From positions 82,678,003 to 82,742,002 of the forward strand of contig NC_134398.1 of the NCBI RefSeq assembly GCF_050003625.1: 64,000 nt of DNA, written 5' to 3'. Positions within the stretch are counted from its first letter, which is position 1. Each line of letters begins with the position of its first letter. Below, piece by piece: positions 23,303 through 34,568 of the stretch. The notes under the pieces were generated by a model, which was given only the letters and a program-made list of their open reading frames with translations, made no database searches and was not told where the DNA came from. The translations under genes were made by a program, and so were the position numbers. The DNA comes from Haematobia irritans (taxonomy: Eukaryota > Arthropoda > Insecta > Diptera > Muscidae).

Positions 23303-23825
23303 TACAATTACGTTCAATAACAACTAAAGGTGAAAAAAAAATAAACTATATATGTAGATCACTATCCTCCTTTTCATAATAACCATGTTCCTTCTAATAT
23401 GTAGATGCGCCTAGATTTCCAATAAAGCAGCAGTTTGTAAGCTAAATTAGTTTTTCTGAAAGTAAACAGAATAAGTAGAAGTTATTTTATTTTTTCAATT
23501 AACGGCAGAGTTATGCCTTTGTAGTCTTTTAGCATAAAAAGGCGTATTGAGGGGCTGGGCAAGTTTAATTTTAGTAGCAATTCATTTTCTGAATTTTCAC
23601 ACGTTGATTAAAATTTGAACCAATCAGTGACATAAATAATGGCAAAACAATATAATATTTGGAATTATATTGATACATTGCAAATTCGGATATTTTTCAT
23701 ATTTTTGGTTCAAAGTGAAAAAAGCAGGTAAAACAAAAATAAAAAATGTTAAAATTGTACCTACCTTTTGATTGCACAAATATTCTGTATACTAGATTAA
23801 TTGATTGACCAATTGGACGAAATAA
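23303..23825. other. Unassigned AT-rich sequence
   Basis: No open frame, repeat partner or RNA gene recognised. Confidence 0.5.
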
Positions 23826-26800
23826 CTAGTAAGTAAAGTAGTAAGTCGGGCGGGGCCGACTATATCATACCCTAAACCACCCCTACTGAATTAGCAAACA
23901 TAAGCATTTGTGGGGTAACATTGGTATTGGTTTGAGCGCTAACCCGCATTTCCATATTTAAAAACATTAAGGGGTACATTTTTATGGGTTTGGCACAATC
24001 TGAACAGAAATTTCTGATATTATATATAGTTGTAGCTGTAGTTGATTTTGCACCTACAGAGTTAGTATATAACTAATATTGAGTCCATTAGTAAAAAAAG
24101 AGGAAAAACGCTCAATTAATGTGAGTAATAAATCAAAATTCGGGAAAATCGGGCAATATTATTATGTTAAAGTTACATGTAAGTCTAAATACGATCGGAT
24201 AGTACATACAAATTTGAAACTTGAGTAGCATTGTTTAATAGATAAGAGTATTATAGCCAAATTTGGGAAAATCGAGCGATGTATATATATGGGAGCTATA
24301 TCTAAATCTGAACTGATTTAGATGATATTCCCCAGGTTTAATTGAAACCACAGAAGGTGACCTTGTGCTAAATTTGAGTAAGATCAGTTAAGAAATGAGT
24401 CCTCTAGGGTCAAACATAAGGTCATTAGGGGCAAATTTTTCAAAATCGGGCGATATATCTACATCTGAACCGATTTCCATGAAATTTTGCACATACAGTT
24501 AGTACTATAGAGGACTGGATCTACACCCTAAAAAAAAATCGCTTCTTTAACATATGTTCCAAACATATTTTGCAGGAAGCACATATATTATTGCATACTG
24601 CCGAAACATTAATATGTTTGTTTTATGTGAACATATTATATGTTTGGAAGCATTTTGAGCCAAAAATATTATATGCTTGGAAGAATTTTTCCCAAACACG
24701 ATTGTGCTTATTCCCTAACATACTCGTAATTTTCACTTCCACGAAATTTTTTAGTTATTGGCACCTTTTTCTGTAATACAAATAATGTTGAAGAAATTAT
24801 TCACTTTTATAATTTTTTTAAATTTTACCTTTCGCCTGCACGGAGAATCGAACCGAGGACCATACAGTTTGTAAGCCAACACACTATCCACTGGGCTACG
24901 TAGCTGTTATGGTCACCAGCAGATAATTATCGTTATAAGTTACATTTATATAGCATAGTTTGCAGCGCCCACGAGCCCATGCAAACATAACATTATTTAA
25001 CAGAAACATACATTTGTTTGCCACGTGGAGCAGTGGTTAGCATGTCTGCCTTGCATACAAAGGGTCGTGGGTTCAATCCCTGCTCCGACAGAACATTTTT
25101 TTTTGTTTTTTTGTTTTTTTTTTTTAATTTACACATTTATATTTATACTATATTAAATTTTTTTAAATGAAAATTCAAAATGTGTGTTATTAAAGATTTA
25201 TAGTCAGTAACAGTGCTTGATATAAACGAAATTTACTGATTTTTGGATAAAATATTATTTTTTATTGGAAAAATAAAAATTTTTTAATAAAAAACTGTTT
25301 TTGTACAAAACTTTAAAATTTGGAAGGAATTCAAAAACTAACAAAAGAAGAATGTGGAGTCGAGTATAAACATTTATACATAATTTTATAATATAAACAT
25401 AAATTTATTTAGGAGTGAACAGTTTTTTACTAGCATTTAACACCATCGCTCTAAAATTCCTTTTATTTTTCTTTAATAATTCATTTTAAACAAAATAAAC
25501 TTTTTAAATTGTTTTAGCTGTAAAACTCGAACTTAATGCCCGCTTTTATATTTGATGGTGTCCGTCAACTCCTCGTGGACTACTTTTTAATAAAGAGGAA
25601 CTAAAGTTTGTTTTTTTACATTTTACTGTGTAATTTTTCACTATTTCCTCCTTATTTATTTTACTGTCCCAACTCTAAAAAGAGTATAGTGCCCTTTCGT
25701 TATTTTTATGAAGACCCCTGATTTATTTTAACGAAAAATTGTGCCCATAATGCCAAAATGATAAAGAAAACACATGTTCACACATGCATAAAATGCTGCT
25801 CTCAAGGCGAAAACATATGCAGTTTGTTTTTCAAATGTCTATTCTCTTGGTTCCGAATGTCTATTCTCTTGGTTCCGAATGTCTATTCTCTTTATTCAAA
25901 TTAAATAATATTTAGACTTAAGCATATCCAATATTTAGCCTTATCATAAAACAGTTTTCCGAAACAACATACAAGCGGTTTCACAGAAATTGTTCTTTTT
26001 TCATTCTCTCGCTTTGTTATGTTGATATCTTTCGTCAACCCTCCCGGTTTCCATCTCTATTTCTTTCTCTATACTCTCTTTTTGTCGCTCTCTGAATAAA
26101 GTATCACAACATATATATGTTTACTCGAAATTTGTTAATTTATATATGTTTACATTCACACATATTATTTTTATGAAACATTCATGCCCCAAACATAATA
26201 TATTCTAACATATTAACATAGATATCCCAAACATTTAGTGTTAGTTTAGGAACATTACATGTTCGCACTTAAATATATTGTGGTTTAAAATCGTGCCCGA
26301 AACACATTTTGTTTATATCGGAACATATGAAAAACATATTTTTCTAACAGTGTAGCCAACTTTGAGTAAGGTCAGTTAATAAATAAGGGTTCTATGGTCA
26401 AATTTGGGAAAATCGGGCTATACATATATATGGAAGCTATATCTAAATCTGATCCGATTTCGTTGAAATTTTTTTAATGAAATTTTGCAGACTTGAAGGG
26501 TGATGAAGAAGATTACATTTTGTCAAATTTCCGATCCGTTTGTAAAAAAGCGCAGCGTGACCCCATTTGTTGAAATCGGGCGATGCATATATATGGGAGC
26601 TATATCTAAATTTGATCCGATTTCTTCCAAATTCAATAGCGTTCGTCCTTGTGCCAAAAAAAAACATCCTGTACCAAATTTCATCAAAATCTGTTAATAA
26701 TTGCGACCGGAATCCTGTGAACAAGAAATACATGGACAGACAGACGGACACCAAGCACTACATCGACTGAGTGATTCTGAGTCGATCGGTATATATTTTA

Positions 26801-26886
26801 TGGGGTCTAAAATCAATATTTCTGGTAGGCACATTTTTTGGCAGATCAAAGTTATTATACCCCGACCACTATGTAGTTTAGGGTAT
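23826..26886 (+). mobile_element. DINE/mini-me-like element, plus orientation, split by element B
   Basis: The 5' end (GTAAGTAAAGTAGTAAGTCG and a GGCGGGGCCG hairpin) is followed by diverged units with TATATGGGAGCTATATCTAA. Element B interrupts it between 24523 and 26353. The 3' part has a short ACAGACAGACGGAC microsatellite and ends with TATACCCCGACCACTATG... and GGGTAT near 26886. It is the opposite-orientation partner of 19065-20873. The small (GTCY)-type microsatellite is the hallmark of mini-me elements. Confidence 0.65.
24524..26352. mobile_element. Non-autonomous TIR element, copy B, with two tRNA-like modules
   Basis: The reverse complement of 4607-6413. It starts CACCCTAAAAAAAAATCGCT, ends CTAACAGTG, and is flanked by TA on both sides (24522-24523, 26353-26354). 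The host sequence without insertion (GGATCTAGCC) is seen in the sister repeat near 19255, confirming the TA duplication. The tRNA-like modules are at about 24836-24910 (minus) and 25015-25093 (plus). A 26-bp unit around AATGTCTATTCTCTTGG is expanded to nearly three copies at 25838-25898. Confidence 0.85.
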
Positions 26887-27020
26887 GATTGTGTACCCTC
26901 TACCATGGATTGCGTAGAAACTTTTATTAAAGACTGTCATCCACAATGGAATTATTTGGGTTGTGGTAATATTTACGGATGTAAGTTAGTCCATACGTGG
27001 TATATATTAGATTAACTGGA
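26887..27020 (+). repeat. 5' fragment of the second DINE-like family
   Basis: Matches the start of the element at 34569 (block GTACCCxCxACCATGGATTG, then CGTAGAAACTTxTA and CCATACxTGGTATATATTAG). It directly follows the end of another DINE-like copy, forming a chimeric junction. Confidence 0.6.
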
Positions 27021-27049
27021 TCTATGTTATGTTAGTTAAGTGGATCAAA

Positions 27050-27440
27050 AAATATCGGTGCAAAAAGGGCAAATTTCAAAAAAAAAAAATATATGATACT
27101 CTAACGTAAGTAATAAGACCAACTAGAAGAAAAACGACCGAAAAATGCCAAAGTTATAAGCAATTCAGTGAACAAGTCCGATGTCAAATCATGCAAATAT
27201 GAGACACTCACCCACACAAAAATGCCACTCGGCATGCATTATTGTGTGAGTGAGTGGCAATAATACACTATTGCTCGTCATCTCAATACCTTTCATAATT
27301 TAGTGAAAAAAGAGCGAAAAACTAAAAATAGCGGGATATCTCAAAAATTGTTTTTTAAAAAATTTTAACCTCCATTTTCGAATTCAGCAGATCAAAATAC
27401 ATCAGAAAAGTCACCTCTCATCATCATAAAATGTACATGA
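27050..27440. repeat. Fragment of dispersed repeat Z
   Basis: The most complete copy of repeat Z. Its blocks are GACCAACTAGAAGAAAAACG, CAAAGTTATAAGCAATTCAG, GAAAAACTAAAAATAGCGGG and the TTTTCGAATTCAGCAGAT block. Other copies lie at 20940, 33370, 34063 and 37200. No coding capacity. Confidence 0.6.
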
Positions 27441-27482
27441 AAAAAAATTTGAAAACTAGTGTAATTAAATTTTCATTATAAT

Positions 27483-27604
27483 GAGCTGAAACATCGAATT
27501 GTGCAGCACTTATTGATAAGAGATGAGTTCACCAATTGTGGTATCGCAATGGACTGAATAGTCTAAGGAAGCCTAAGCCTAAATGCCACTATACCTGACC
27601 TAAA
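27483..27604 (+). mobile_element. 5'-truncated SINE copy
   Basis: Matches the last 120 bp of the SINE at 4102-4451 (blocks GATAAGAGATGAGTTCACCA and CAATGGACTGAATAGTCTAA). The tRNA-like head is missing and the CCTAA tail is decayed. Confidence 0.7.
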
Positions 27605-27806
27605 TAAAACAAAAAGTTTTGCTTTTGTTGTAATCAGGGCTGTGGAGCCGGAGTCGGAGTCGTAAAAATTTTGCTCGACTCCGACTCCGGCTAAACCAAA
27701 TTTTTTAAAACACTTCACATTTTTGTAACTAAGCAAGTTTTTACGCAAATTAGTTTCCATTGCGTTATTCATTCGATCAATGTACAGCATGATTGTATAT
27801 GGAAAT

Positions 27807-28582
27807 CAGTGTTGCCAGTATTTTTCGGGTTCTTGTCCCCAAAAAAAGACGCTTTCATCCCCAAAAATCCCCAATTTAATTTAAAATTCCCCACAAAAAT
27901 CCCCAATACCGTGTTTGGCAAGTTTTTTGAAAAGAAATAGGCTCTGCTGTAAAAAATCAGCCATAATCTAAAAATTGTAAAAATATGAAATTTTTGTTAT
28001 ACCAGTTTACGAGTTACAATAAGATTACGGTTTCAAAATCCAAAAAATTAGACGGGTACTCAAAATATTATCTGATACAATCCCTCATCAGAGAAAAAAA
28101 ATAGGAGTTATGAATCAAATAGTTCTGAATAGCTAAGAAATAAAATTGGGTGATCGACCAAAAGGCGTTGTTGCCCCCATATGAACTCTATTATATGTTT
28201 TATATATATTTTCCAAATTAGTGATGTATACAGGTGAGGGGCCAACACTTCGACCCAAGTCCTTACGAAATAATTTCACAATAGTAAATAATTTCTTAGA
28301 AACAAAGTAAATTGTAAAGTAGTTCTTGGAATACATTTTTTTCATATTTTGAAGATTCTCTGTACTTCTTTGAGCCCCTTTATAAGCATGTAGAAGTAAA
28401 GAATTTCATATAAACCATAACTCAAAACCTAATTTGTTATACTGATGAGAATTCCCCACTAAAATCCCCAAATTTGTGGAAATTCCCCACCAAATCCCCA
28501 AGTCCCCAACTCAAAAATTTTGTCCTCATCCTCGAAAAAATATCCCCGATTTGGGGAAAAATCCCCAATACTGGCAACACTG
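27807..28582. mobile_element. Nested hAT MITE with 8-bp target duplication
   Basis: Ends are CAGTGTTGCCAGTATT and its complement; the target duplication ATGGAAAT is exact at 27799-27806 and 28583-28590. Subterminal regions contain many TCCCCAA repeats on both sides. It has no transposase and is younger than the surrounding hAT element. Confidence 0.9.
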
Positions 28583-28689
28583 ATGGAAATCAACTTCCAA
28601 TTACGTCTATCTTTTTATGTTTCCTAGAATGTTAGACTAGCAGATGGGCTGGATCGATCCATTTTAATGCCCATATCAATTTATTTGAA

Positions 28690-30560
28690 ATATTTCGAAC
28701 AATCGAAATTATTTTTTTTATTTTATTTTAAGGAATATTGACAGAAAATTTTTTCAAAGTTGTTTTTTTATAGAAAATTTTGTCAAAATGTTATTTCTAT
28801 AAACAGTTTTGTCAAAATTTGATTTCTATAGCAAACTTTGTCAAAATTTTATTTCTAAAAAATTTATTCAAAATTTTATTACTATAGAAATATTTTTTTC
28901 TATAGAAAATTTAGTCAAAATTTTATTTCTATAGAAAATTTGTCAAAATTTTGTTTCTATAGAATATTTTGCAAAATTTTATTTCTATAGAAAATCTTGC
29001 AAAATTTTTATCAAAATTTTATTTCTATTGATAATTTTATTTCTATAAAAATTTAAGTCTAAATTGTATTTTTATAGAAAATTTTGCCAAAATTTTATAG
29101 TAATAGATTTTTTTATTAGAAAATTTGATCAAAATTTTATTTCTATAGAAAATTTTGCCAAAATTTTATAGTAATAGATTTTTATATTTCATGTTAGCCT
29201 GATACCGAAACAGGCAATTGACGTCCAAAAATGCATTATATCTAATTATACAATTATTTTTCGAGCTTTATGGACAGATAGATTAAGGAACTTGGTTAAT
29301 AGAGCCATTGAAAAGAAAACGCCAGATACAAATCTATACACGCCTGGACTGTACATGTTTCGGTTCGGGCGAATGAACCTTTCCACAGCCTTTAGTATAG
29401 ATCTGACTGGGAGAGATAACTCAATTTTGGGCCCTTTATGCTAACTCCTTATGGAGAAAACATTTGGGAATTTACCTCTTACAAATTGAATCATCTTTTC
29501 TCCCACTGTACATCATCTTTTCATATAACTTAGAAGTCCCTTAATCTTATTTTTATTTCGTTTTGTTACATAGTAATGCAACAACACGAAATTTATTTTT
29601 AGAAAGCTAATTTGTTAGAATTCACCTAAGTGGTGAACAGTCGAACAATGCTTATTGTTTCTACAGTCAACTACAACAACATGTGACAACTTACAGAAAC
29701 TGGTTTCCAGGATACAACAACAATTCTAACGCGTACATTAGTCGTGTTTTTCCTAGTTTTACGATAAGGAGTTAGCATAAAGGGCCCAAAATTGAGTTAT
29801 ATAAGGCTGTGGAAAGGTTCATTCGCCCGAACCGAAATATGTACAGTCCAGGCGTGTATAGATTTGTATCTGACGTTTTCTTTTCAATGGCTCTATTAAC
29901 CATGTTCCTTAATCTATCTGTCCATAAAGCTCGAAAAATAATTGTATAATTAGTAATAGATTTTTTATTAGAAAATTTGGTCAAAATTTTATTTCTATAG
30001 AAAATTTAGTCAAAATTTTGTTTCTGTAGAATATTTTGCAGAATTTTATTTACTACACAAAAATTTTATTTCTATAAAAAAAAATTGTCAAATTTTATTT
30101 CTATAGCAAATTTTCTCAAAATTTTGTTTCTTAAGTGAGCATCAGTAATCAGTACTCACTGCTATAAAAAATGTATTCAAAATTTTATTACTATATAAAT
30201 ATTTTTTTCTATATAAAATTTAGTCCAAATTTTATTTCTATATAAAATTTAGTCCAAATTTTATTTCTATATAAAATTTAGTCCAAATTTTATTTCTATA
30301 GAAAATTTAGTCAAAATTTTGTTTCTATAGAATATTTTGCAAAAATTTATTTCTATAGAAAATTTTGCAAAATTTTGGTTGCTACACAATTTTTGTTTTT
30401 AAATTGTATTTCTATTGATAATTTTTTCAAACTTTTATTTCTATAAAAAATTTTGCCAAAATTTTATTACTATAGAAAATTTAGTCAAAATTATGTTTCT
30501 GTAGAAAATTTTGCAAAATTTTATTTACTACAAAACGATTTTTCCAAAATTGTATGCTCA
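28690..30560. repeat. Diverged tandem array around TTTCTATAGAAAATTTTGTC
   Basis: Irregular copies of a roughly 34-bp motif combining TTTCTATAGAAAATTTxGTC and AAAATTTTAT, on the scale of 30 or more units, interrupted by the foldback element at 29184-29951. Units are strongly diverged and there are no spacers of constant length, so it is not CRISPR-like. Confidence 0.75.
29184..29951. mobile_element. Foldback element with 14-bp target duplication, long copy
   Basis: The arms 29235-29455 and 29763-29951 are inverted copies of each other, with about 300 bp of unique sequence between. The 14-bp sequence AGTAATAGATTTTT is exactly duplicated at 29170-29183 and 29952-29965. A short copy of the family lies at 42750-43068, also with a 14-bp duplication. 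Short open frames in the arms have no recognised domain. Confidence 0.8.
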
Positions 30561-30699
30561 CTGATTCTCACTGCTAAGTCAAAAACTTGTAGAAATGATT
30601 CAAATTTTCAAAATTTTCAATGAATGAATCATGAATGCATTTTTGCGAAATTTTCTAAACAATTGTAAATATTTCCCAAATATTGCCCGAGATTTTGTA

Positions 30700-31160
30700 G
30701 AAGTCTGATTTGCGATTTGATCAAAATGTAGATCTAAATATAAAGTTGTGCAGAGTATATTATAATTGGCCCGCCCGACTTTAGACTTTCCTTGCATTTT
30801 TATTTTTTGTTAAAATTGTGTTACGTCCCATAACGTTAGATTTAAATTTAAAGTACATAGGTTTTGTAGAAGTATATACAATTTTGTCTAAATCGATTCA
30901 GATTCAAATTCATGCATATGGGAATATAAACCTTTATATGTTACAGCTCGCAACAAATTTAAAGGATTTGAGATAGTATAAATAATTTTGGTCCACAAAT
31001 ACATATACTGTTGGTATCTTCTCATATTATGATGGGTATTTATATCATTATTTTATTTATTAAACATTGCCCTAAATTTGAAATATAGAGCTCAATTGGC
31101 ATCTAATGTGAAATTAAGACCTTTTTGTACACATAAATAAATAGGATACTTTATATCGAT
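30700..31160 (-). repeat. 5' fragment of the first DINE-like family
   Basis: On the minus strand, 30795-30715 reads GCAAGGAAAGTCTAAAGTCG followed by a decayed hairpin and a TAGATC block, as at 51891-51960. The rest, to about 31160, is strongly diverged. Confidence 0.5.
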
Positions 31161-31366
31161 CCACTTACGGTACCCCCACAATAGAACTACAAATTAGTGG
31201 TATTAAAATGAGATTTAGTTATATTACCCGGAGTCGACTCCTTAGTCGGAGTCGAGCTGATGAAAAATGCTGGAGTCGGAGTCGAGCAATATTGGCTCGA
31301 CTCCACAGCCCTGGTTGTAATTATTAAGTCAGAGTAGAAAGTTAGCTTTTCACAGCAAACATATTT

Positions 31367-31372
31367 TTTATT
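31367..31372 (-). terminator. Candidate poly(A) signal of the CCDC40-like gene
   Basis: AATAAA on the minus strand, about 215 nt after the stop codon and before the end of the hAT element. Position and sequence fit a 3' end signal; no transcript evidence is available. Confidence 0.4.
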
Positions 31373-31537
31373 TAGCGATTGCCTGAATGTATTAATAATT
31401 TCTTTCAATGTTCGATAAAATTTACCATAAAAAATAAAATTATAATTATGCTTTGTTTTTCACTGTGAAATACGAATGTAATATAAGCGACAAATATTGA
31501 ATTGAATATGATTTTAGAACATGGAGTCATAGTCCGA

Positions 31538-31580
31538 AGCCTGAATAGCATCGACTAAGTGGTCATTCATTTCCAACTGT
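31538..31580 (-). repeat. Partial duplicate of the last coding block of the gene
   Basis: Nearly repeats 31654-31696, 116 bp away, including codons for LEMNDHLVDA. The downstream copy stays open through DAIQASDYDSMF to its own stop at 31518-31516. Because 116 is not a multiple of three, the upstream copy now runs into a different tail and a stop at 31588-31590. Confidence 0.75.
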
Positions 31581-31587
31581 TTCCATG

Positions 31588-32397
31588 TTATGGCTTTAGA
31601 ACTTGTAGGAGCTTCGAGAAGAATGATTGCTTTTCAGGGTGATCATTGGCCAAAGCTTGAACAGCATCGACTAAGTGGTCATTCATTTCCAGTTGCTTTT
31701 GCATTTGACTTACAATGGTCGTCTCCGATCGTGGCAATTTTAGAGGTTGAGCAGAGGCATTTAGGCGTCTATATGATTTGGCCCTGGTTTGTTTTCGAAT
31801 GATATTTTCCAAATTTTGATGCTTTTGCAAGAGGTTTGCTTCTATTTCGCTGCGAACTTTGTTATCCTCCGCAGTTTCCTGTTCGATATTAACTCGTAAT
31901 CCCTTAATATCTTCCTCAATGCGTTGATGCTCATTGGACAATTGTTTTAGTTGCTGATCAGAAATTACTCCGATTTCTGATTGAATGAGCTTTAGTTTGT
32001 TGCGTAAGTCATTGATCTTGTATTGAATCGTAGTGTTGATCTGTTTAACCTTAATTGGTTTTGTTTGATCCATGGTCTGTTTGCTGGATGCGGTCACTGA
32101 GATATGCTCACGATGCATTACGCAGTGATCGAGATCTTGGATAAGTTTTTCTTGGGCACGTTTCAATTGCTGGTGTCGAATTTGCATGCGATGGATTTCC
32201 GTACGCATTGTTCCAAGCTCACTGTCCAGGGCTGCCTCCTCTTTGCGCCATCGAAGAGTTTCCTCGATCAACTTGTACTTGGTCTCCCATGATAGGGATT
32301 CTCTATGTTTGTCCAGAACTTCATCCTTATAATGTTCGATTTGGTTTTGTAATTCATTGATATCTTCCTCCAATTCCAAGACACGCATTTCATTGTC
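31588..32397 (-). CDS. CCDC40-like coiled-coil protein, last coding exon
   Basis: An 810-nt exon encoding 269 residues and a TAA. The acceptor is visible at 32398-32399 (pyrimidine tract, then TTTTATAG), and the first codons are D-N-E-M-R-V-L-E. The protein is nearly all heptad coiled coil. Its blocks LEEDINELQNQIEHYKDE, TEIHRMQIRHQQLKRAQEKL and the following acidic/basic helix resemble the carboxy-terminal half of CCDC40. Known CCDC40 works with CCDC39 as the ruler that sets the 96-nm repeat on ciliary doublet microtubules; in a fly this would mean sperm and sensory cilia. Family assignment is from motif recall. The ATG at 32388 is internal, not a start. A partial duplication has altered the carboxy terminus. 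Confidence 0.8.
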   Translation of the reverse strand, partial: DNEMRVLELEEDINELQNQIEHYKDEVLDKHRESLSWETKYKLIEETLRWRKEEAALDSELGTMRTEIHRMQIRHQQLKRAQEKLIQDLDHCVMHREHISVTASSKQTMDQTKPIKVKQINTTIQYKINDLRNKLKLIQSEIGVISDQQLKQLSNEHQRIEEDIKGLRVNIEQETAEDNKVRSEIEANLLQKHQNLENIIRKQTRAKSYRRLNASAQPLKLPRSETTIVSQMQKQLEMNDHLVDAVQALANDHPEKQSFFSKLLQVLKP

Positions 32398-32749
32398 CTA
32401 TAAAAGAGACGAAGGGAATGAAGTTTACACAAAAAAAAAAATTGTTTTCTGATTCGAACACGAAATTAATTGATCCAACTAATTTTTTAATTAAAATGTT
32501 TTCAATCACGAAAATGATCAATCACAGTTTTAATAGGACACAAAAAAATACTTGATTGATTTCATTAATTAAAATTACTTGATTGGTTCAATTAAAAATT
32601 TAATTGATGTTGATTGTAAAACAAAAAAAAAAATATATTTTTTTAATTAAAAATGTAAGTTTCTCAATTCATTCTGAACTGAATTAGTGTTTTTACTTTG
32701 ATTGAAAAATTGATTGTTTCAGAAAAATTGATTGTTTCACGAAACAAAA

Positions 32750-33185
32750 TAGTTATTCACGCACGATACATGTGGTAGCCAATCCCACTCACGCACATTC
32801 ACGAAATGAAAACCAGTACTCACACACGCTCACGCACGAACTGCTTTTAAAGACTTATGTTCACGCTCGATTCACGACAATTCACGTGATTCACGATATT
32901 TTCCAAAACGGAAATCAGCAAACGGAAACGGAAAGCAAAATTCAAAAATAGAATATAGTTCGAGAGCTAAATTAATTTCAGTTAACATACGAGTTTGAAT
33001 TAAATCTTGATTTTTTTCATGAGCGTAATTTTGCAGAAATTTTATTCACGCACATTCACGACCCGATTTTATTTCTCACGCACGACATATTTATTTTTGT
33101 CCCATTCACGTACATTCATGACAGTTGCTTTGGATTTTGTTCATGAGATTTTCGTGTCACGCGCACACCTCTATTTTGAGATACA
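32750..33185. repeat. TTCACGCAC-rich repeat
   Basis: Irregular repetition of TCACGCAC, ATTCACG and GATTCACGA on both flanks of a less repetitive middle (32920-33030). The two flanks look like direct rather than inverted relatives. It could be a decayed satellite or transposon subterminal region. Confidence 0.55.
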
Positions 33186-33369
33186 TTTTTAATTAAAAAT
33201 TAAAACATTTCCATCAATTTGTCTAACTGACTTAGTCTTCCTAGTTTGACTTAAAAGTTAATTGTATCAATTAATTTTTTAATTAAACATTTCAAATTTT
33301 TTTAATTTTCTATCTTGATTAAAAATCAATTAAATTACACTAGTTTAAAAAATAAAATTTTTTCATGTG

Positions 33370-34170
33370 CATTTGATGAAAGGTGAATTTTCTTATATAT
33401 TTTGATCTGCTGAATTCGAAAATGAGAATGAAAAATTTTTTTATGGAACAGTTTTTGAGATATCCCGTTATTTTTAGTTTTTCGGCCTTTTGTCACTAAA
33501 CAAATCATATCTCGAGGTATTTCTACCTCCGATTATATCGTTGTACTTTAATGTAAGATATTGAGATGACGAACAAACTTGTATAATTGGATCTGTGATA
33601 TGTTAAGTGGTTCAAAATATAACGATGCAAATAGGACAAATTTTCAAAAAGTCTTAGCCGCCAGAAAAGTATAAACCATTGAAACAAAATTGTTTCTCTT
33701 CATGTTCGTAAAAATAATACTTTAAGGCAAAGACAATACACGTAGGAAGATGGGAAATTGGCTACTGAGCATATCAAACCATTTACGGTGTTAGGTCCAT
33801 ACTTTACGTTTATCGCACCAAACGCGTGTACGACAACTATTGACATAAAATGCAAATAAAAAGAAATTAAATGCCCGGAAATAAATTGCGATAAAGGGGA
33901 AAATGTAAAAATTTGTTGTTGCCTAAAATGTAACATTGTTTTATTAAAAAAAAATAAGTTTTTCATTTAAAAAAAAATTATAATGTATGGAACTGACACC
34001 GTCAATGCAACATTTGGTGTGACGCATGCCAATTTCCCATCTTCCTACGTATATTGTCTTTGCTTTAAGGTAAGAAATAAGATCAACTAGAAGAAAATCG
34101 ATCGAAAAATGACAAAGTTATAAGCAATTGAATGATTAAATCCGATGCCAAATCATACATACGAGTGTTA
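33370..34170. repeat. Repeat Z copy, split by a hAT MITE
   Basis: 33370-33660 matches repeat Z in inverted orientation; 34063-34170 has its AGATCAACTAGAAGAAAATC and AAAGTTATAAGCAATTGAAT blocks. The MITE at 33728-34062 lies between. Confidence 0.5.
33728..34062. mobile_element. hAT-type MITE with 8-bp target duplication
   Basis: A 335-bp element with long inverted ends (CAAAGACAATACACGTAGGA and the complement). The duplication CTTTAAGG is exact at 33720-33727 and 34063-34070. A diverged second copy lies at 62547-62902. No coding region. Confidence 0.85.
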
Positions 34171-34568
34171 AATGTCCAACCGACTATATTGGTCATTACC
34201 AGTTGAGTATGAAATCGATAGGAAAGACGTTGTCTTTCTCACAAAAAAAAAAGTTGAGAGAGAAATTGAAAAAATAAATCAAGTGATCATTTCATTTTGG
34301 TATCCAAAAGTAATGTACAAAATAGTGTCTCTAGCAAAATTAAACAAAACCACACAATGATGTTCTTAATTTGGTTTCGGTGCTTACGCGTAATGTATAA
34401 AAAGATATGATATAATCTTAAGGAGATGTTTTTAAAGAAAACAAATAAACAAAGCCCCGCTAGACGTTATAACATTTGTTCAGTTGTTCTCTAGGTTTCA
34501 AATCCTTTGGTCGCATACGGAGTCATTCAAGTTATTCAAAACAAATGTAATTTAAAAATTTAAGTAAA

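Larger units (their letters stand above)
27635..31313. mobile_element. Non-autonomous hAT element with 8-bp target duplication
   Basis: It begins CAGGGCTGTGGAGCCGGAG and ends with the complement of CAGGGCTGTGGAGTCGAG. The direct duplication GTTGTAAT is exact at 27627-27634 and 31314-31321. CAGGG termini and 8-bp duplications define hAT. Subterminal GGAGTCGGAGTCG repeats occur at both ends. It is 3.68 kb but encodes no transposase. It contains a nested hAT MITE (27807-28582), an AT-rich tandem array and a foldback element. It ends about 275 bp downstream of the stop codon of the CCDC40-like gene. Confidence 0.9.

Noticed and set aside
28690..30560. Possible CRISPR-like array
   Set aside because: Repeats are diverged, without constant spacers, and the context is a fly genome; it is a degenerate tandem array.
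32388..32388. ATG at 32388 as the start of a stand-alone 266-residue protein
   Set aside because: The frame is open upstream to a good acceptor at 32398, and it joins in phase with the exon at 37468-37676.
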